Of a DNA stretch of 64,000 nt, positions 1 to 10,351 are shown piece after piece (positions within the stretch are counted from its first letter, which is position 1; each line of letters begins with the position of its first letter). The notes under the pieces are model-generated. The model made no database searches, was not told the origin of the DNA, and was given only the letters and a program-made list of their open reading frames with translations. The DNA is from Thinopyrum elongatum (taxonomy: Eukaryota; Streptophyta; Magnoliopsida; Poales; Poaceae): contig CM022302.1 in the NCBI GenBank assembly GCA_011799875.1, forward strand, positions 325,975,385 to 326,039,384, in the 5' to 3' direction. Position numbers and translations under genes: made by a program.

Positions 1-826
1 ATTCACATCTACGGGATCACTATTTTTCTCAATCAAAGTAGACAAAGGCACATCATTAAGATCAATAGGAGCATTTTTACTAGCAACCAATTTCATAAGA
101 GCATCAACTTTTTCACTCAAAGTACTAATTTCTTCAACCGAATTAACTTTTTTACTAGTAGGTGCTCTTTCGGTATGCCATTGTGAATAATTTGCCATGA
201 TATTATCCAATAATTTAGTAGCTTCACCCAAAGTAATTTCCATAAAAGTACCACTCGTGGCAGAATCTAAAAGATTTCTAGAAACAAAATTCAATCCCGC
301 ATAAATTTTTTGTATAATCATCCAAAGATTTAAACCATGAGTAGGGCAATTTCTTAGCATTAATTTCATTCTTTCCCAATATTGTGCAACATGTTCATGC
401 TCAAGTTGCTTAAAATTCATGATTTGAGTTCTACGGGAAATAATTTTCGGGGGCGGAAAATACTTAGTAGTTAGTAATAAAAGCATCTTTGCACTTATCC
501 CAAGAATCGATACTATTGCGAGGCAAAGAAGAAAACCAAATTTTTGCACGATCCCTCAAAGAGAAAGGAAACAATTTCAACTTCACAATATCATTGTCCA
601 CATCTTTTTTCTTCTGCATATCACACAATTCTACGAATGTGTTTAGATGGGACGCGACATCCTCATTAGGAGTACCGGAAAATTGATCTTTCATAACAAG
701 ATTCCACAAAGCGGCATTAATATCACAAGACTCCGCACTAGTGGCGGGAGGAGCAATCGGAGTACTAATAAAATCATTATTATTGTTATTGGAAAAATCA
801 CACAATTTGGTATTTTCTTGAGACAT
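1..826 (-). pseudogene. gag: gag of Athila-lineage gypsy retrotransposon, broken, runs off window
   Basis: This is the capsid (gag) reading frame of the minus-strand Athila-lineage element, starting at a Met around 826 (MSQENTK...) just inside the primer site. The stretch around 555-500 reads LKLFPFSLRDRAKIWFSSLP, the conserved retrotransposon gag core (compare LFPFSL-G-AKIWLNSL in the second element here). The frame stops at 464. One frameshift in that area moves coding into another minus frame (KYFPPPKIIS..., MNFKQLEHEHVAQYWERMK), which stays open to position 1, so gag continues beyond the window. An ORF extension to 955 is open but probably untranslated leader. The family is inferred from primer site and gag type; exact family name (Sabrina, WHAM or Fatima-like) is not certain. 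Confidence 0.8.
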
Positions 827-1017
827 ATGACTACGCAAACAAGATTGCAAGCAAACAAGAGATCTGACGAGAAAAAGGCGAACGAAAAAGAGAAGGCAAA
901 TAAAGAGGCAAATTTTTGTGAAGTGGGGGAGATGAAAATGAGAGGCAAATGGCAAATAATGTAAATTGCAAGGAGATGAGATTTTTTATTAGGAACCTGA
1001 TAGATGTTGATGATGTC

Positions 1018-1035
1018 TCCCCAGCAACGGCGCCA
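1018..1035 (-). promoter_or_regulatory. Primer-binding site, tRNA-Asp type
   Basis: On the minus strand the sequence reads TGGCGCCGTTGCTGGGGA, matching the 3' end of plant tRNA-Asp (GUC) with one mismatch. It lies between the LTR end near 1062 and the gag start at 826, fixing the element's orientation as minus. A spacer of about 26 nt separates it from the LTR. Confidence 0.85.
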
Positions 1036-1061
1036 GAAATTCCTTTGACGTGGCTTGAGAC

Positions 1062-2077
1062 TGCGTCGGTATTTCCCCAAAGAGGAAGGGACGATGCAGC
1101 ACAGCTACGGTAAGTATTTCCCTCAGTTATGAAACCAAGGTTATCAATCCAGTAGGAGAACCAAGCAACACTATGTAAACGGTACCTGCACACAAAGAAC
1201 AAATACTTGCAACCCGACGCGTAAGAGGGGTTGTCAATCCCTCCTCGGTAAAAAGATAGATTAAATTGTATGAGATTGGATAAATAGATCTAGCATGAAG
1301 ACAAAATAAAATAAGTAAAGAAAAAGTGCAGCAAGGTATTTTTGGGTTTTTGGAATAATAGATCTGAAAACAAATATGATAAAAAATAGATCTGAAATCA
1401 ATGTGATAAAAGATATACCCGGGGGCCGTAGATTTCACTAGTGGCTTCTCTCAAGAAAATAGCATACAGTGGGTAAACAAATTACTGTTGGGCAATTGAT
1501 AAAAGAGCAAATAATTATGACGATATCCAAGGCAATGATCATGTATATAGGCATCACGTCCAAGATTAGTAGACCGACTCCTGCCTGCATCTACTACTAT
1601 TACTCCACACATCGACCGCTATCCAGCATGCATCTAGTGTATTAAGTTCATTGAGAAACGGAGTAATGTAATAAGAACGATGACATGATGTAGACAAGAT
1701 CTATTCCTGTAGGAATAGACCCCATCTTTTTATCCTTAATAGCAACGATACATGCGTGCCTCACTACCCCTTCTATCACTGGGTGAGGACACCGCAAGAT
1801 TGAACCCATCACAAAGCACCTCTTCCCATTGCAAGAAAATCGATCTAATTGGCCTGACTAAACCAAAGATTCGGAGAAGAAATACGAGGCTATAACAATC
1901 ATGAATAAAAGAGATCAAAGAACTCAAATAATATTCATAGATAGATCTGATCATAAACTCGCACTTCATCGGATCCCAACAAACACGCCGCAAAAATTCA
2001 TTACATCAAATTGATCTCCAAGAGAACATTGTATTGAGAATCAAAAAGAGAGAAGCAGCCATCTAGCTACTGCCTAT
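1062..2077 (-). mobile_element. 5' LTR of Athila-lineage element, distal part
   Basis: This is the 3'-most 1016 bp of a minus-strand LTR about 1.59 kb long. Its CA end lies near 1062, next to the primer site. It matches the LTR fragment at 54027-55068 over its length (for example the stretch after 1069, 'atttcccc-aagagga'). It is interrupted at 2077 by the solo LTR and resumes at 6127. No coding region is seen in it. Confidence 0.8.
2073..2077. repeat. Target-site duplication CCTAT, left copy
   Basis: CCTAT precedes TGTAATACCCC at 2078 and recurs at 6122-6126 directly after ...GCGTCACA. The perfect 5-bp duplication and the TG...CA ends prove a single insertion of the 4044-bp unit between them. 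Confidence 0.95.
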
Positions 2078-5000
2078 TGTAATACCCCATGTCATTAGCC
2101 ACAGTAATCACTTTTGATAATGACAAGTCAGCATGATTAACAGTGCATAATCATCAATTGCATCATATTGCATTTCAACTCCTAGTTCAAACTTCAATTA
2201 AATTCAAAAGTGGAAAATAAAAGTTGTTCAAAACATTAACTAAAATGTTCATCATATTGTAAATAATCCAGAAACAATTCTAAAATTGTAACTAACATTT
2301 AATAAATAAGTTAAGTGACTCTAACAGTGTCAAAACAACAATATTTAATCCCATTTAGTTTTATAAAATTGCAAATGAAATGATATGAACTCAAAACCAT
2401 TTTATGGCAATAGTGGATGTTGCACTGGAGTTTTGTGGCTAGTTCACATATTTTACAAAACTAAATTTGAGGCCACACGTTTTAGAAAAACAGAAAACAA
2501 AATAAAACAGAAACAAAAAATAAGAGAAAAAGAGAAAAAGGCCTAAAGCTACTGTGCACTCAGGCCTACTTCTACAGCGCCGGCCCAGCCCACCCCGCGT
2601 CTTCCCCCACCTCTCACTGCTCACCCTCGCCTCGCTGTCGAGCACCTCGCGCGCGCAGCCTGCCCCCCCCCCTCCGCGCGGTCGACAGCGCGCCGCGCTC
2701 GCCGAGGAGGATAAGAGCAACTCCCCGCTCCCCCTGGCGAACCCTAGCCACCATTCCCCCTCTCGTCCCCTCCCTCGCTCCCATTCGAGATGACCGAGCG
2801 CCACCGTCGCCGCCGATCGCCGTAGCCGCGGCCACTGTCGCCCGTTCGCCGTCCCGACAAGTCCAACAGCTCCGCCTCGCTCCTCTGCTTCGACTACGCT
2901 GCCGGATCGAGCCCCGGAGCCCCTCGCGTTGCCGCATTCTTCCTCGCCTCTGTCTCGGCCAACGCGCGTCGCTCACCGTCGATCTGCCTCAACGGACCAC
3001 CCCGAGCCCACTGCCCAGTCCCCACGCTCCCCCGGTGAGCTCCTGCGCGTGACACGCCCTCCCCTGCCTCCTCTAGTCGCCTGTAGCGCCCGATCCACGA
3101 TCGCCCGATCCCTCCGCCGCCTGGCCTCATCGCCGGCGTGGCCATGGCGACCATTTGGTCCCGTGCGTGCCACCGTTACACTCCCCGTGTCGAGAAGATG
3201 CCGTAGCCATCTTGCGCTGCTCGTTTAGCACACCGTAGCCCCGATCCCGACGAGTACCGAACTCCGGCGACCGCCTCGTCACTCGCCGTCGATGATACCG
3301 ACCACCATAGCCCCCACCATCACCCCAGACCGCTCCACCGCCGTCTTGCCGTTCGGACAAGCCTGGCCGCTCTCGAAATGGCGCTGTGTGGACGAATCCT
3401 GATCCCCTCCCGGTCGCGCCGCCGTCATTTTTGGTCGCCGGCGACGAGTCGCCGGTCGACGCTGACATGGCCGGTGGGTCCCGCCCCTGTGCCACTGACT
3501 GTGGGCCCCCGCGGGCCCCTGTTGACCCGTTGACTTGGGTCAACGCTGACGTGGCCGCCCCTGTCTCGCTGACATGCGGGCCCCACTCCATTAAACTGTT
3601 TAAAATAAATAGATAATTAGCTAATTAACCTAATTAGTTAATTAGTTACTTAACCACTCGCTGACAGTAGGCCCCACCCGCTAAATAATCCTATTTAGTT
3701 TAAATTAACTCTATTTAAACTAACCAGAGGCTGACATGTGGGTCCCACTGGACCCACCTGTCAGGTTTGACTCTTGTCAGCTGGGTTTGACCTGCTGACG
3801 TCACACCTAGGTCATAAAACTTTAGAAAATCATATAAAATAATCCGTAACTCCGATGAAAATAATTTATATATGAAAGTTGCTCAGAATTTCGATACGAG
3901 TCTGAATACGCCCTCCGTATTCCTGTCAGATGCCCCTAGCAAGATGAACATGGAACTTTTTGCCTGATTACAATAAATGAATAGTGCTCAACTTTAATTA
4001 AATAAATCCAAATAAATTTCTAAATTAACTAAATCATTTAGTTAGGCAGTAGAACACCCCGGCATATCATTTAGGCATGTCATACATATTGTTTGCATTT
4101 TTGCCGTGAATTTACTGTTTCTTCCCCCCTCCTTCTCTCTCGATAGACGCCGAGACCGACGCCGTTGCAGCTGAGTACGACTACGCTACAAACGAGCAGC
4201 CCATTGACGACCCCTCTTTCTTGCCAGAGCAACCAGGCAAGCCCCCCCCCCCCTTTGAGCATCCAGATATCGCCCATTCCATTTCTCCTGCTTGCATTAG
4301 ATTTTGCTACTGTTAATGTTTGCTCCTATTCTGATGCATAGCCTGCTTTTGTAACATGTTTATTGTTACCTTACCTCCCTATGTTAAACTGCTTAGTATA
4401 GGTTGGTAGTGAACCATCAGTGACCCCCACCACCTTACCCTTGTTGCCCCTGCTTGATCATCGACGACTCGATCAATGTGATCGTCGACCAAAGACCGAC
4501 ACATCACTTCACCCCCCCCCCTTAGTTGTACGACTCTGCATAGTTACTATCAAGTGCCGAGGGTAATACCTCGTAACACACTCCTGATGAATACTCTGCA
4601 GTGTAGCTGTTCGGTCGTGGTCATCGAGGGTGATTCCCCCTTCTCCACTTCCGATACGACTCTATCGTGCAACCCCTCAGTGTGAACCTCGAGGGTGATG
4701 CCTCATACGTTAACCCTGATGATTTCATCGAGTGGAATTCACCGAGGGTGATTCCTCGGGGTTTCCCCCTTGATGCTATGACCACACGGTTATAGGCGGG
4801 TCGACCCTGATGGGTACCCGCAGGGGATCTATGATGCCGGGTGTGCCGGAAGGGCACTCGAGTGTGATATTGTGGCGGAGCTTCAGAAACTCTGGTCGTC
4901 TCCGCGTGTTACTAAATCAACCTATCGGATTTGGGTATTTGATCTGAGTGGGTCGACGTGCCCTATACGCACTACCACCACGCGGGATTATGGTTTATGG

Positions 5001-6121
5001 GGCCCTCTACGTCGTACGTTTCTCCCGAAAGCTCTTTAGACGTCACAGTTCACCGTGCGGGCTGATTGTCGGGAATGGGCTGGATACTTCACTGACGAGT
5101 TCAGTGTCGCGCCTGCACCCCGGCCAGTCTCGCAATGCGCAGGGTGCCCAGGGCGATGGCCCAAGACCTCTGGGTGCATAGGTTAGTCCGGCGTGCTGAC
5201 CTCTCTGCTGAGCCTAGGTAGGGCGCTGCTTCGTGTTGATCTCCCGAGGCCGGGCATTACCCAGCAAGTGTGTCCGGCCAGAGGTGATCGAGCGTGTTGG
5301 GTAAAAGTAGTGCACCCCTGCAGGGAAGAATAATCTATCGATAGCCGGTCCTACGGTAAATGACGCTCAGTTTGTATATCCCGATCTACTACTTGAACTG
5401 GATACTTGTTACTTAATTGAAGCTTTGGGATCGCTTTCTCGCTGGGAGTCGAGGAAGGATCTCAAGGCTTACTTCAACATGTTTGCTTAATAATGCTATT
5501 CTACTCTCTTCTATTGCTGCAAGATGGTGGCTTCATGAAGATGTTTGAAGATGCTAGTCTTCGATAGGACTAGGCCTTCTCTCTATTCTAGCATTTCTGC
5601 AGCCCAGTCCACATATACAGCCTTTCCCCTTTGATAATGTTGCATATGTAGTGTAGATCCTTGCTTGCTGAGTACTTTGGATGAGTACTCATGGTTGCTT
5701 TGTTACTTCTTTTTCCCCCATACCCCACTTTGATGATACATCAGACGATGGAGCCCCGGAGCCAGATGCCACTGCAGGAGCTTACTACCAGATGGGTCCA
5801 GACGGTACTTACTACTGGATCAAGCCAAATGACCAGGAGTAGGATCGGAGGTTCCCAGGCAGGAGGCCTACGCCTTTTGATCTAGAGCCGTTGTTTGTGC
5901 TAGCCTTCTTAAGGCAAAACTTGTCTAACTATGTCTGTACTCAGATATTATTTGTATGACTGACTTGTGTATTCGGATCCTCGTGATCCCTGGTCTGTAA
6001 TATTGTGGATCTCCGTATATTTGTGATAGAGTTATGTTGTGATATCTTCCCGTGAGTCCCTGTGCTTGATCATGCACATTTGCGTGTATGATTAGTGCAC
6101 GATTGAGTCGGGGGCGTCACA
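2078..6121 (+). mobile_element. Solo LTR of long-LTR Tekay-type chromovirus
   Basis: 4044 bp bounded by TGTAATACCCC and GGGGGCGTCACA with TSD CCTAT. It is homologous along its length to the LTRs in the 12-49 kb block but clearly diverged from them. It has no primer site, polypurine tract or internal coding region, so it is a solo LTR left by LTR-LTR recombination. Order: AT-rich start, GC-rich core (about 2560-3590), AT-rich stretch with a GACGTC site near 3798, then two conserved exon-like segments (4147-4236 and 5745-5842) separated by about 1.5 kb, and an AT-rich end. GC-rich ORFs in the core are not conserved between copies and are not called. Confidence 0.92.
4147..5842 (+). CDS. Putative LTR-embedded spliced ORF, exons 4147-4236 and 5745-5842
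   Basis: Two exon-like segments in the solo LTR. Exon a follows a pyrimidine-rich tract ending in CGATAG, encodes AETDAVAAEYDYATNE then IDDPSFLPEQP, and ends CCAG|GCAAGC, a possible GC-AG donor. Exon b follows ACATCAG and encodes DGAPEPDATAGAYYQ, GPDGTYYWIKPNDQE, stop TAG. Exon a ends with one spare G that completes a GAC codon with exon b, so the join is in phase. The diverged LTRs at 12.2 and 35.8 kb keep the same splice sites, phase and motifs (DDP.LPEQP, EPDAT, YY, DQE-stop), with length differences only in multiples of three. The start codon or first exon is not identified. Function is unknown; the predicted product is acidic and Tyr-rich. Confidence 0.5.
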
Positions 6122-6126
6122 CCTAT
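6122..6126. repeat. Target-site duplication CCTAT, right copy
   Basis: Partner of 2073-2077. The host LTR continues immediately afterwards (GGACCCATAGGTC...). Confidence 0.95.
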
Positions 6127-6697
6127 GGACCCATAGGTCTATGGTGAACTACTCACGCATCATCGGAGGAGCACCAATGAGGATGATGAACCCCTCTTCG
6201 ACCGTGTTCTCCTCCGGTAGAGTGCCGGAATAGGGATCTAGATTGGATCTCGTGGTTCTGGAACTTGCGGCGGCTGGAATTGTGTTTCGATTGCTTCCCT
6301 AGGGTTTCTGGAATATTTGGATATTTATAGAGCTGAGAGGCGGTGTAGAGGACCTCCGTGGGCCCCACAACCCATTAGGGCGCGCCAGGGGCCTCTGGCG
6401 CGCCCTGGTGTCTTGTGGGCCCCACGGGCCTCCCCTCTGGTGCTTCCTTGGCTCCCAAGTTGTCTTCTGGTCAAAAAAAATCTCCAAAATGTTTCGCTGC
6501 GTTTGGACTCCATTTGATAGGGATATTCTGCGAAGTAAAAAACAAGCAAAAAACAGCAGCTGCCACTGGGCACTATGTCAATAGGTTAGTCCCAAAAAAT
6601 GATATAAAGTTGCTATAAAATGATTGTAAAACATCCAAGAATGATAATATAACAACATGGAATAATCAAAAATTATAGATACGTTGGAGACGTATCA
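6127..6697 (-). mobile_element. 5' LTR of Athila-lineage element, proximal part
   Basis: Continuation of the LTR interrupted at 2077. Its minus-strand 5' terminus is at 6697 and reads TGATACGTCTCCAACGTATC. It is similar to the LTR fragment at 52191-52642. The flank at 6698 is ACTCT, the expected left-or-right target duplication whose partner would lie outside the window. Confidence 0.85.
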
Positions 6698-6745
6698 ACT
6701 CTACACTCAAAAACTGTTGCCATCCCCTATACTTGTGGATTATCA
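6698..6745 (+). mobile_element. Last 48 bp of the 5' LTR of the plus-strand Athila-like element
   Basis: ACTCTAC...TGTTG...CCCCTATACTTGTGG..TATCA matches the end of the 3' LTR at 52146-52190. The rest of this 5' LTR was separated by insertion of the minus-strand element ending at 6697 and lies left of the window. Confidence 0.85.
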
Positions 6746-6756
6746 AGACCTTCTTC

Positions 6757-6774
6757 TAGCGCCGTTGCCGGGGA
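6757..6774 (+). promoter_or_regulatory. Primer-binding site, tRNA-Asp type
   Basis: TAGCGCCGTTGCCGGGGA matches the tRNA-Asp primer site TGGCGCCGTTGCCGGGGA except for one base. It lies 11 nt after the LTR end at 6745 and defines the plus orientation of the element. Confidence 0.88.
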
Positions 6775-6811
6775 GCATAACTCTATTTGCTGAGTCACTT
6801 GGTATTTATAT

Positions 6812-8419
6812 TTGTTGATCACTATGAAGAATCTGAAAGATACCAGAACCAAGATCGTTCCCTCTAAGACGAGGGGAGGTAAGGAATTGTCATCTAGCTC
6901 TGCACTTGATTCACCTTCTGTTTTGAGTAAACTTGCAACACCACCACCTGATATTAATCCTGATATGTCGCAAGTAATTGATGATGCTACTTCTGCTATG
7001 AATGATGCTTATGATGATGCTAGTACTTTGCTTGATAAGACTGTGCCACTGGGTGAATTTCTTGATGAACAACTTGCTAGAGCTAAAGAAATTGAGAATG
7101 TTGAAACTGATGAGATTACTGAAACTGATGAAGTTATTGAAACTGAAACTTTTGAAACACCTATTAGACCTAGCTCTCCTATATATGAATTGCTTGATAC
7201 ACCTGAGGGTTATGTTATGGATGGAGAGGTAGCTAGGGATTTTCTTGCTTGTAAGGATAGAGATGATCTTAAGAAATTACTAGTCAAGTTGAAAGAAAAA
7301 TCTTTGAATGCTAGAATGAAATATGATCCTAAGTTTGCTACTTCACCTATCTTTGTTACTGATAAGAATTATGAATTCTTTGTCGATCCTGAGTTAATTA
7401 CTTTGGTTGAATCTGATCCTTTCCATGGTTATGAAACTAAAACTGTTGTGGCGCATCTTACTAAACTGAATGATATAGCCACCCTATTTGATCATGAGGA
7501 AAAAATTCGCTACTACTATATTCTTAAGTTGTTTCCTTTCTCATTAAAGGGTGATGCCAAGATATGGCTTAATTCTCTTGCTCCTGGTTGTGTGCGTAGT
7601 CCCCAGGATATGATATATTACTTCTCTGAAAAATATTTTCCTGCCCATAAGAAACAAGCTGCTTTACAGGAAATATTTAACTTTGTGCAAATTAAAGAAG
7701 AGAATCTCCCTCAAGCTTGGGGGAGGCTTCTCCAATTACTTAATGCTTTGCCTGATCATCCTCTCAAGAAAAATGAAATACTTGATATGTTTTATAATGG
7801 ACTAACAGATGCTTCTAGGGACCACCTAGATAGTTGTGCTGGTTGTGTTTTCAGGGAACGAACTATTGAACAAGATGAAGAACTATTGAGTAATGATAAT
7901 GATTGGACTCTTCCTGAACCACTGACCAAGCCAACTTCGAAGAAGAGATGTATTCTATTTCTCAGTCATGAAGATATGCAAGAGGCAAAGAAATCTATGA
8001 AAGAAAAAGGTATTAAAACTGAAGATGTCAAGAATTTACCACCTATTGAAGAAATACATGGTCTCGATACCCCGACACAGGTAGTGGAGGTAAATTATCT
8101 CTATAGATTTGATGAAGGTGATATTCCTTATACTAAATCTGCTAGTCAATGCTTAGATGAATTGGATAACTTTATTGTTAAACAAGAAAATTTTAATGCA
8201 TATGTTAGTAGATAATTGAAATGAAATGCTTATATGATTGAACGCTTGAGTGACTTTATGTTTAGAACTATTAATGATGTCAAGGGTGTGAGTAAGCATG
8301 CATTCATGATAAAAACCCAAGTGGAACAAGTCATCAAGACACAAAATGATTTGCTTAATGAGATGAACAATAAGATGAATGATCATGCTGTTAGAGTTGT
8401 GACTAGGGGTGGAAAATGA
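6812..8419 (+). pseudogene. gag: gag of plus-strand Athila-like element, with stops
   Basis: A 467-codon frame (6812-8215) encodes the capsid protein: an acidic N-terminal half with ETDE repeats (7100-7160) and the gag core LFPFSLKGDAKIWLNSLAPG followed by YFSEKYFPAHKK and FVQIKEENLPQAWGRL. The translated start MLITMKNLKD lies about 37 nt after the primer site; the second Met (6824) is equally plausible. The frame meets stops at 8213-8215 and 8219-8221 region, then resumes (MIERLSDFMFRTINDVKGVSK) to a TGA at 8419. Later coding needs at least two frame changes (8416, 8532 and 8993 frames), so the gene is decayed. The family role is assembly of virus-like particles; no polymerase follows. Confidence 0.85.
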
Positions 8420-8531
8420 CTCAGGAACCTTTATATCCTGAAGGCCATCCTAAAAGAATTGAACAAGACTCTCAAGGAATTAATACTGATGCACCTAGTC
8501 CATCTAAAATAAAAGGAAAGATGATAGGACT

Positions 8532-9038
8532 TTGCATGCTTCTAGTGAACCTACTATAGACACACCTGAGAATCCAAATGATATTCCTATTTCAGATGTT
8601 GAAACACAATCTGGTGATGAACATAAACCTAGTAACAATGATGATGATGATGTTCATGTAGATGCTCAACCTAATAATGATAATGATGTGGAAATAGAAC
8701 CTGCTATTGACCTTGATAACCCACAATCTAAGAATAAAAGATATGATAAGAGACACTTCATTGCTAGGAAACATGGTAAAGAAAGAGAACCATGGGTTCA
8801 GAAACCCAGGCCTTTTCCTCCTAAATCTTCAAAGAATAAAGATAAAGAAGAATTTGAGCGCTTTGTTGAAATGCTTAGACTTGTCTTTTTGCGCCTTCGT
8901 TTGACTGATATTCTGGAAATGTCTCCTTATGCTAAGTACATGAAAGATATTGTTACAAATAAAACAAAATATCGGAAGTTGAAATTTCCACCATGCTTGC
9001 TAACTATTCATTTAAGGGCGGAATACCAAAGAAACTAG
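8532..9038 (+). pseudogene. gag-protease linker frame, acidic
   Basis: A 168-codon frame continuing the Athila-like gag-protease region in a shifted frame. It encodes an acidic, Asn/Asp-rich low-complexity segment (around 8635-8700) followed by a basic segment (REPWVQKPRPFPPKSSKNKDKEE) and a conserved-looking ELERF-VEMLR..-like stretch before the protease. It overlaps the next frame at 8993-9038, showing a frameshift there. No independent function is claimed. Confidence 0.6.
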
Positions 9039-9574
9039 GAGACCCAGGAATACCAACTATACCATGCTCCATTCAAAGAAACTATGTTAAAACTGCTTTA
9101 TGTGATCTAGGAGCCGGTGTTAGTGTTATGCCTTTCTCTTTGTATCGAAGGCTTGATTTGAATAAGTTGACACCAACTAAAATTTCTTTGCAAATGGCTG
9201 ATAAATCAACCACTATACCCATCGGTATTTGTGAGGATGTGCCTGTCGTAGTTGCAAATGTTACTATCTTAACAGACTTTGTTATTCTTGATATACTCGA
9301 GGACGACAGTATGTCGATCATCCTTGGTAGACCCTTTTTGAACACTACAGGGGCTGTTATTGATTGCAACAAGGGCAATGTCACTTTTCATGTCAATGGT
9401 AATGAGCATACGGTACACTTCCTGAAGAAACAACCTCAAGTGAATAGTATCAACTCTATTGGAAAAATTTCAATAATCACTACTGGAGGTTTTGAATTCC
9501 CTATTCCTACTATCAAAAAGAAATATGAAATTATTATTGTTGGGGACATGCATATCCCCGTTGAGGTAACCTAG
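8993..9574 (+). pseudogene. Aspartic protease domain of Athila-like element
   Basis: 193-codon frame with a retropepsin fold signature: ALCDLGAGVSVMP (9093-9131), the catalytic D-[ST/L]-G-A motif in the Athila-type DLGA form, and the later SIILGRPFL (9314-9340) that forms the second half of the domain. It would cleave the gag-pol polyprotein. The frame ends at 9574 with no reverse transcriptase, RNase H or integrase downstream, so this copy could move only with enzymes supplied by another element. It is part of a decayed, frameshifted gag-protease region rather than a stand-alone gene. Confidence 0.82.
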
Positions 9575-9769
9575 TGCTATACAAAGATTCTCTGGTTTCA
9601 TGTCATTCAGAAGAAGTTTGTTAATAAGACTTGATCAACCTTATTAATGGATTCCTTTTTGACGGGCATGTGGTCGATGAATTTAGTAAACACAACTTTC
9701 TGTACCAACTTTTTACCTTCTATTACTTAGAATTAACAAAGTAGAAATGCTATGATTTTACTGTTTTTT
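9575..9769 (+). other. Non-coding internal spacer of Athila-like element
   Basis: AT-rich sequence directly after the protease stop, where polymerase would start in an autonomous element. No reverse transcriptase motif is visible in any frame. Confidence 0.6.
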
Positions 9770-9995
9770 TATTTATCCGTGCAATTAAAAAATGACCAGA
9801 AAATAAAAGTTCTCAGAATGCCCTAAAAATTTAATATGATTTTTTCTGCAAAATATAAAAAAATAGTGGCACTGAACACACCCCAAGGGGAGGTGCACCT
9901 GTGAGCCACAAGCTCACAGGGCGCGCCCAGCAAGCTTGTGGGGCCCATGTAGGCCCCCTCACTTATTGCTGCCACCCATGCTCTTCTTCTTCCTC
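9770..9995 (+). repeat. LTR-like segment inside the internal domain
   Basis: This stretch resembles the 3' LTR at about 50910-51085: 'AAAGTTCTC' near the start, an AT-rich run, then GAGCCACAAGCTCA, GCAAGCTTGT and GGCCCC in the same order. It is diverged. It sits between protease and the ATHILA ORF-1-like frame, in place of pol. Confidence 0.5.
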
Positions 9996-10351
9996 TAGAA
10001 AAAATCACTTGCTTGCTCAAACCCGTGTTCTTGCTCTTCTTGCTGCAATTTGCGATCTCCTTGCTCGTAGCTCCATTTCCAAAACTGTTTTGGGGGATTG
10101 CTCATCGGTATGTGACTCCTCTATTGGTTCAATTAGTTTTTGTTCTAGTGGTTTATTATTTGCACATTTAGCTACTATTGGTGACCATGTTCTTGAGCTT
10201 GCATGTCAAATTTATATTGTTTAAACTAGTTTTGGTGCATGATATGGCCTATAGACACTTGTGGGAGTAGTTGCTATCAATTTTGTTGAGTTTTGTTCAC
10301 TTTATTTTGAGTTACTAAAATTTTTAGAATTTTTCAGAGAAAGGGAGAACC

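Noticed and set aside
2554..3616. Long ORFs on both strands in GC-rich LTR cores (also 14602-15011, 19791-20861, 29493-30624, 38200-39140, 47831-48780)
   Set aside because: They overlap on several frames at once, have Arg/Pro/Ala-rich composition from high GC, and are not conserved between LTR copies.
2078..6121. Full-length retrotransposon
   Set aside because: No primer site, polypurine tract or gag/pol inside; ends and TSD fit a solo LTR.
6841..9574. Host gene encoding a 467-residue acidic protein
   Set aside because: Gag core motifs, adjacent tRNA-Asp primer site and downstream DLGA protease identify it as retrotransposon gag.
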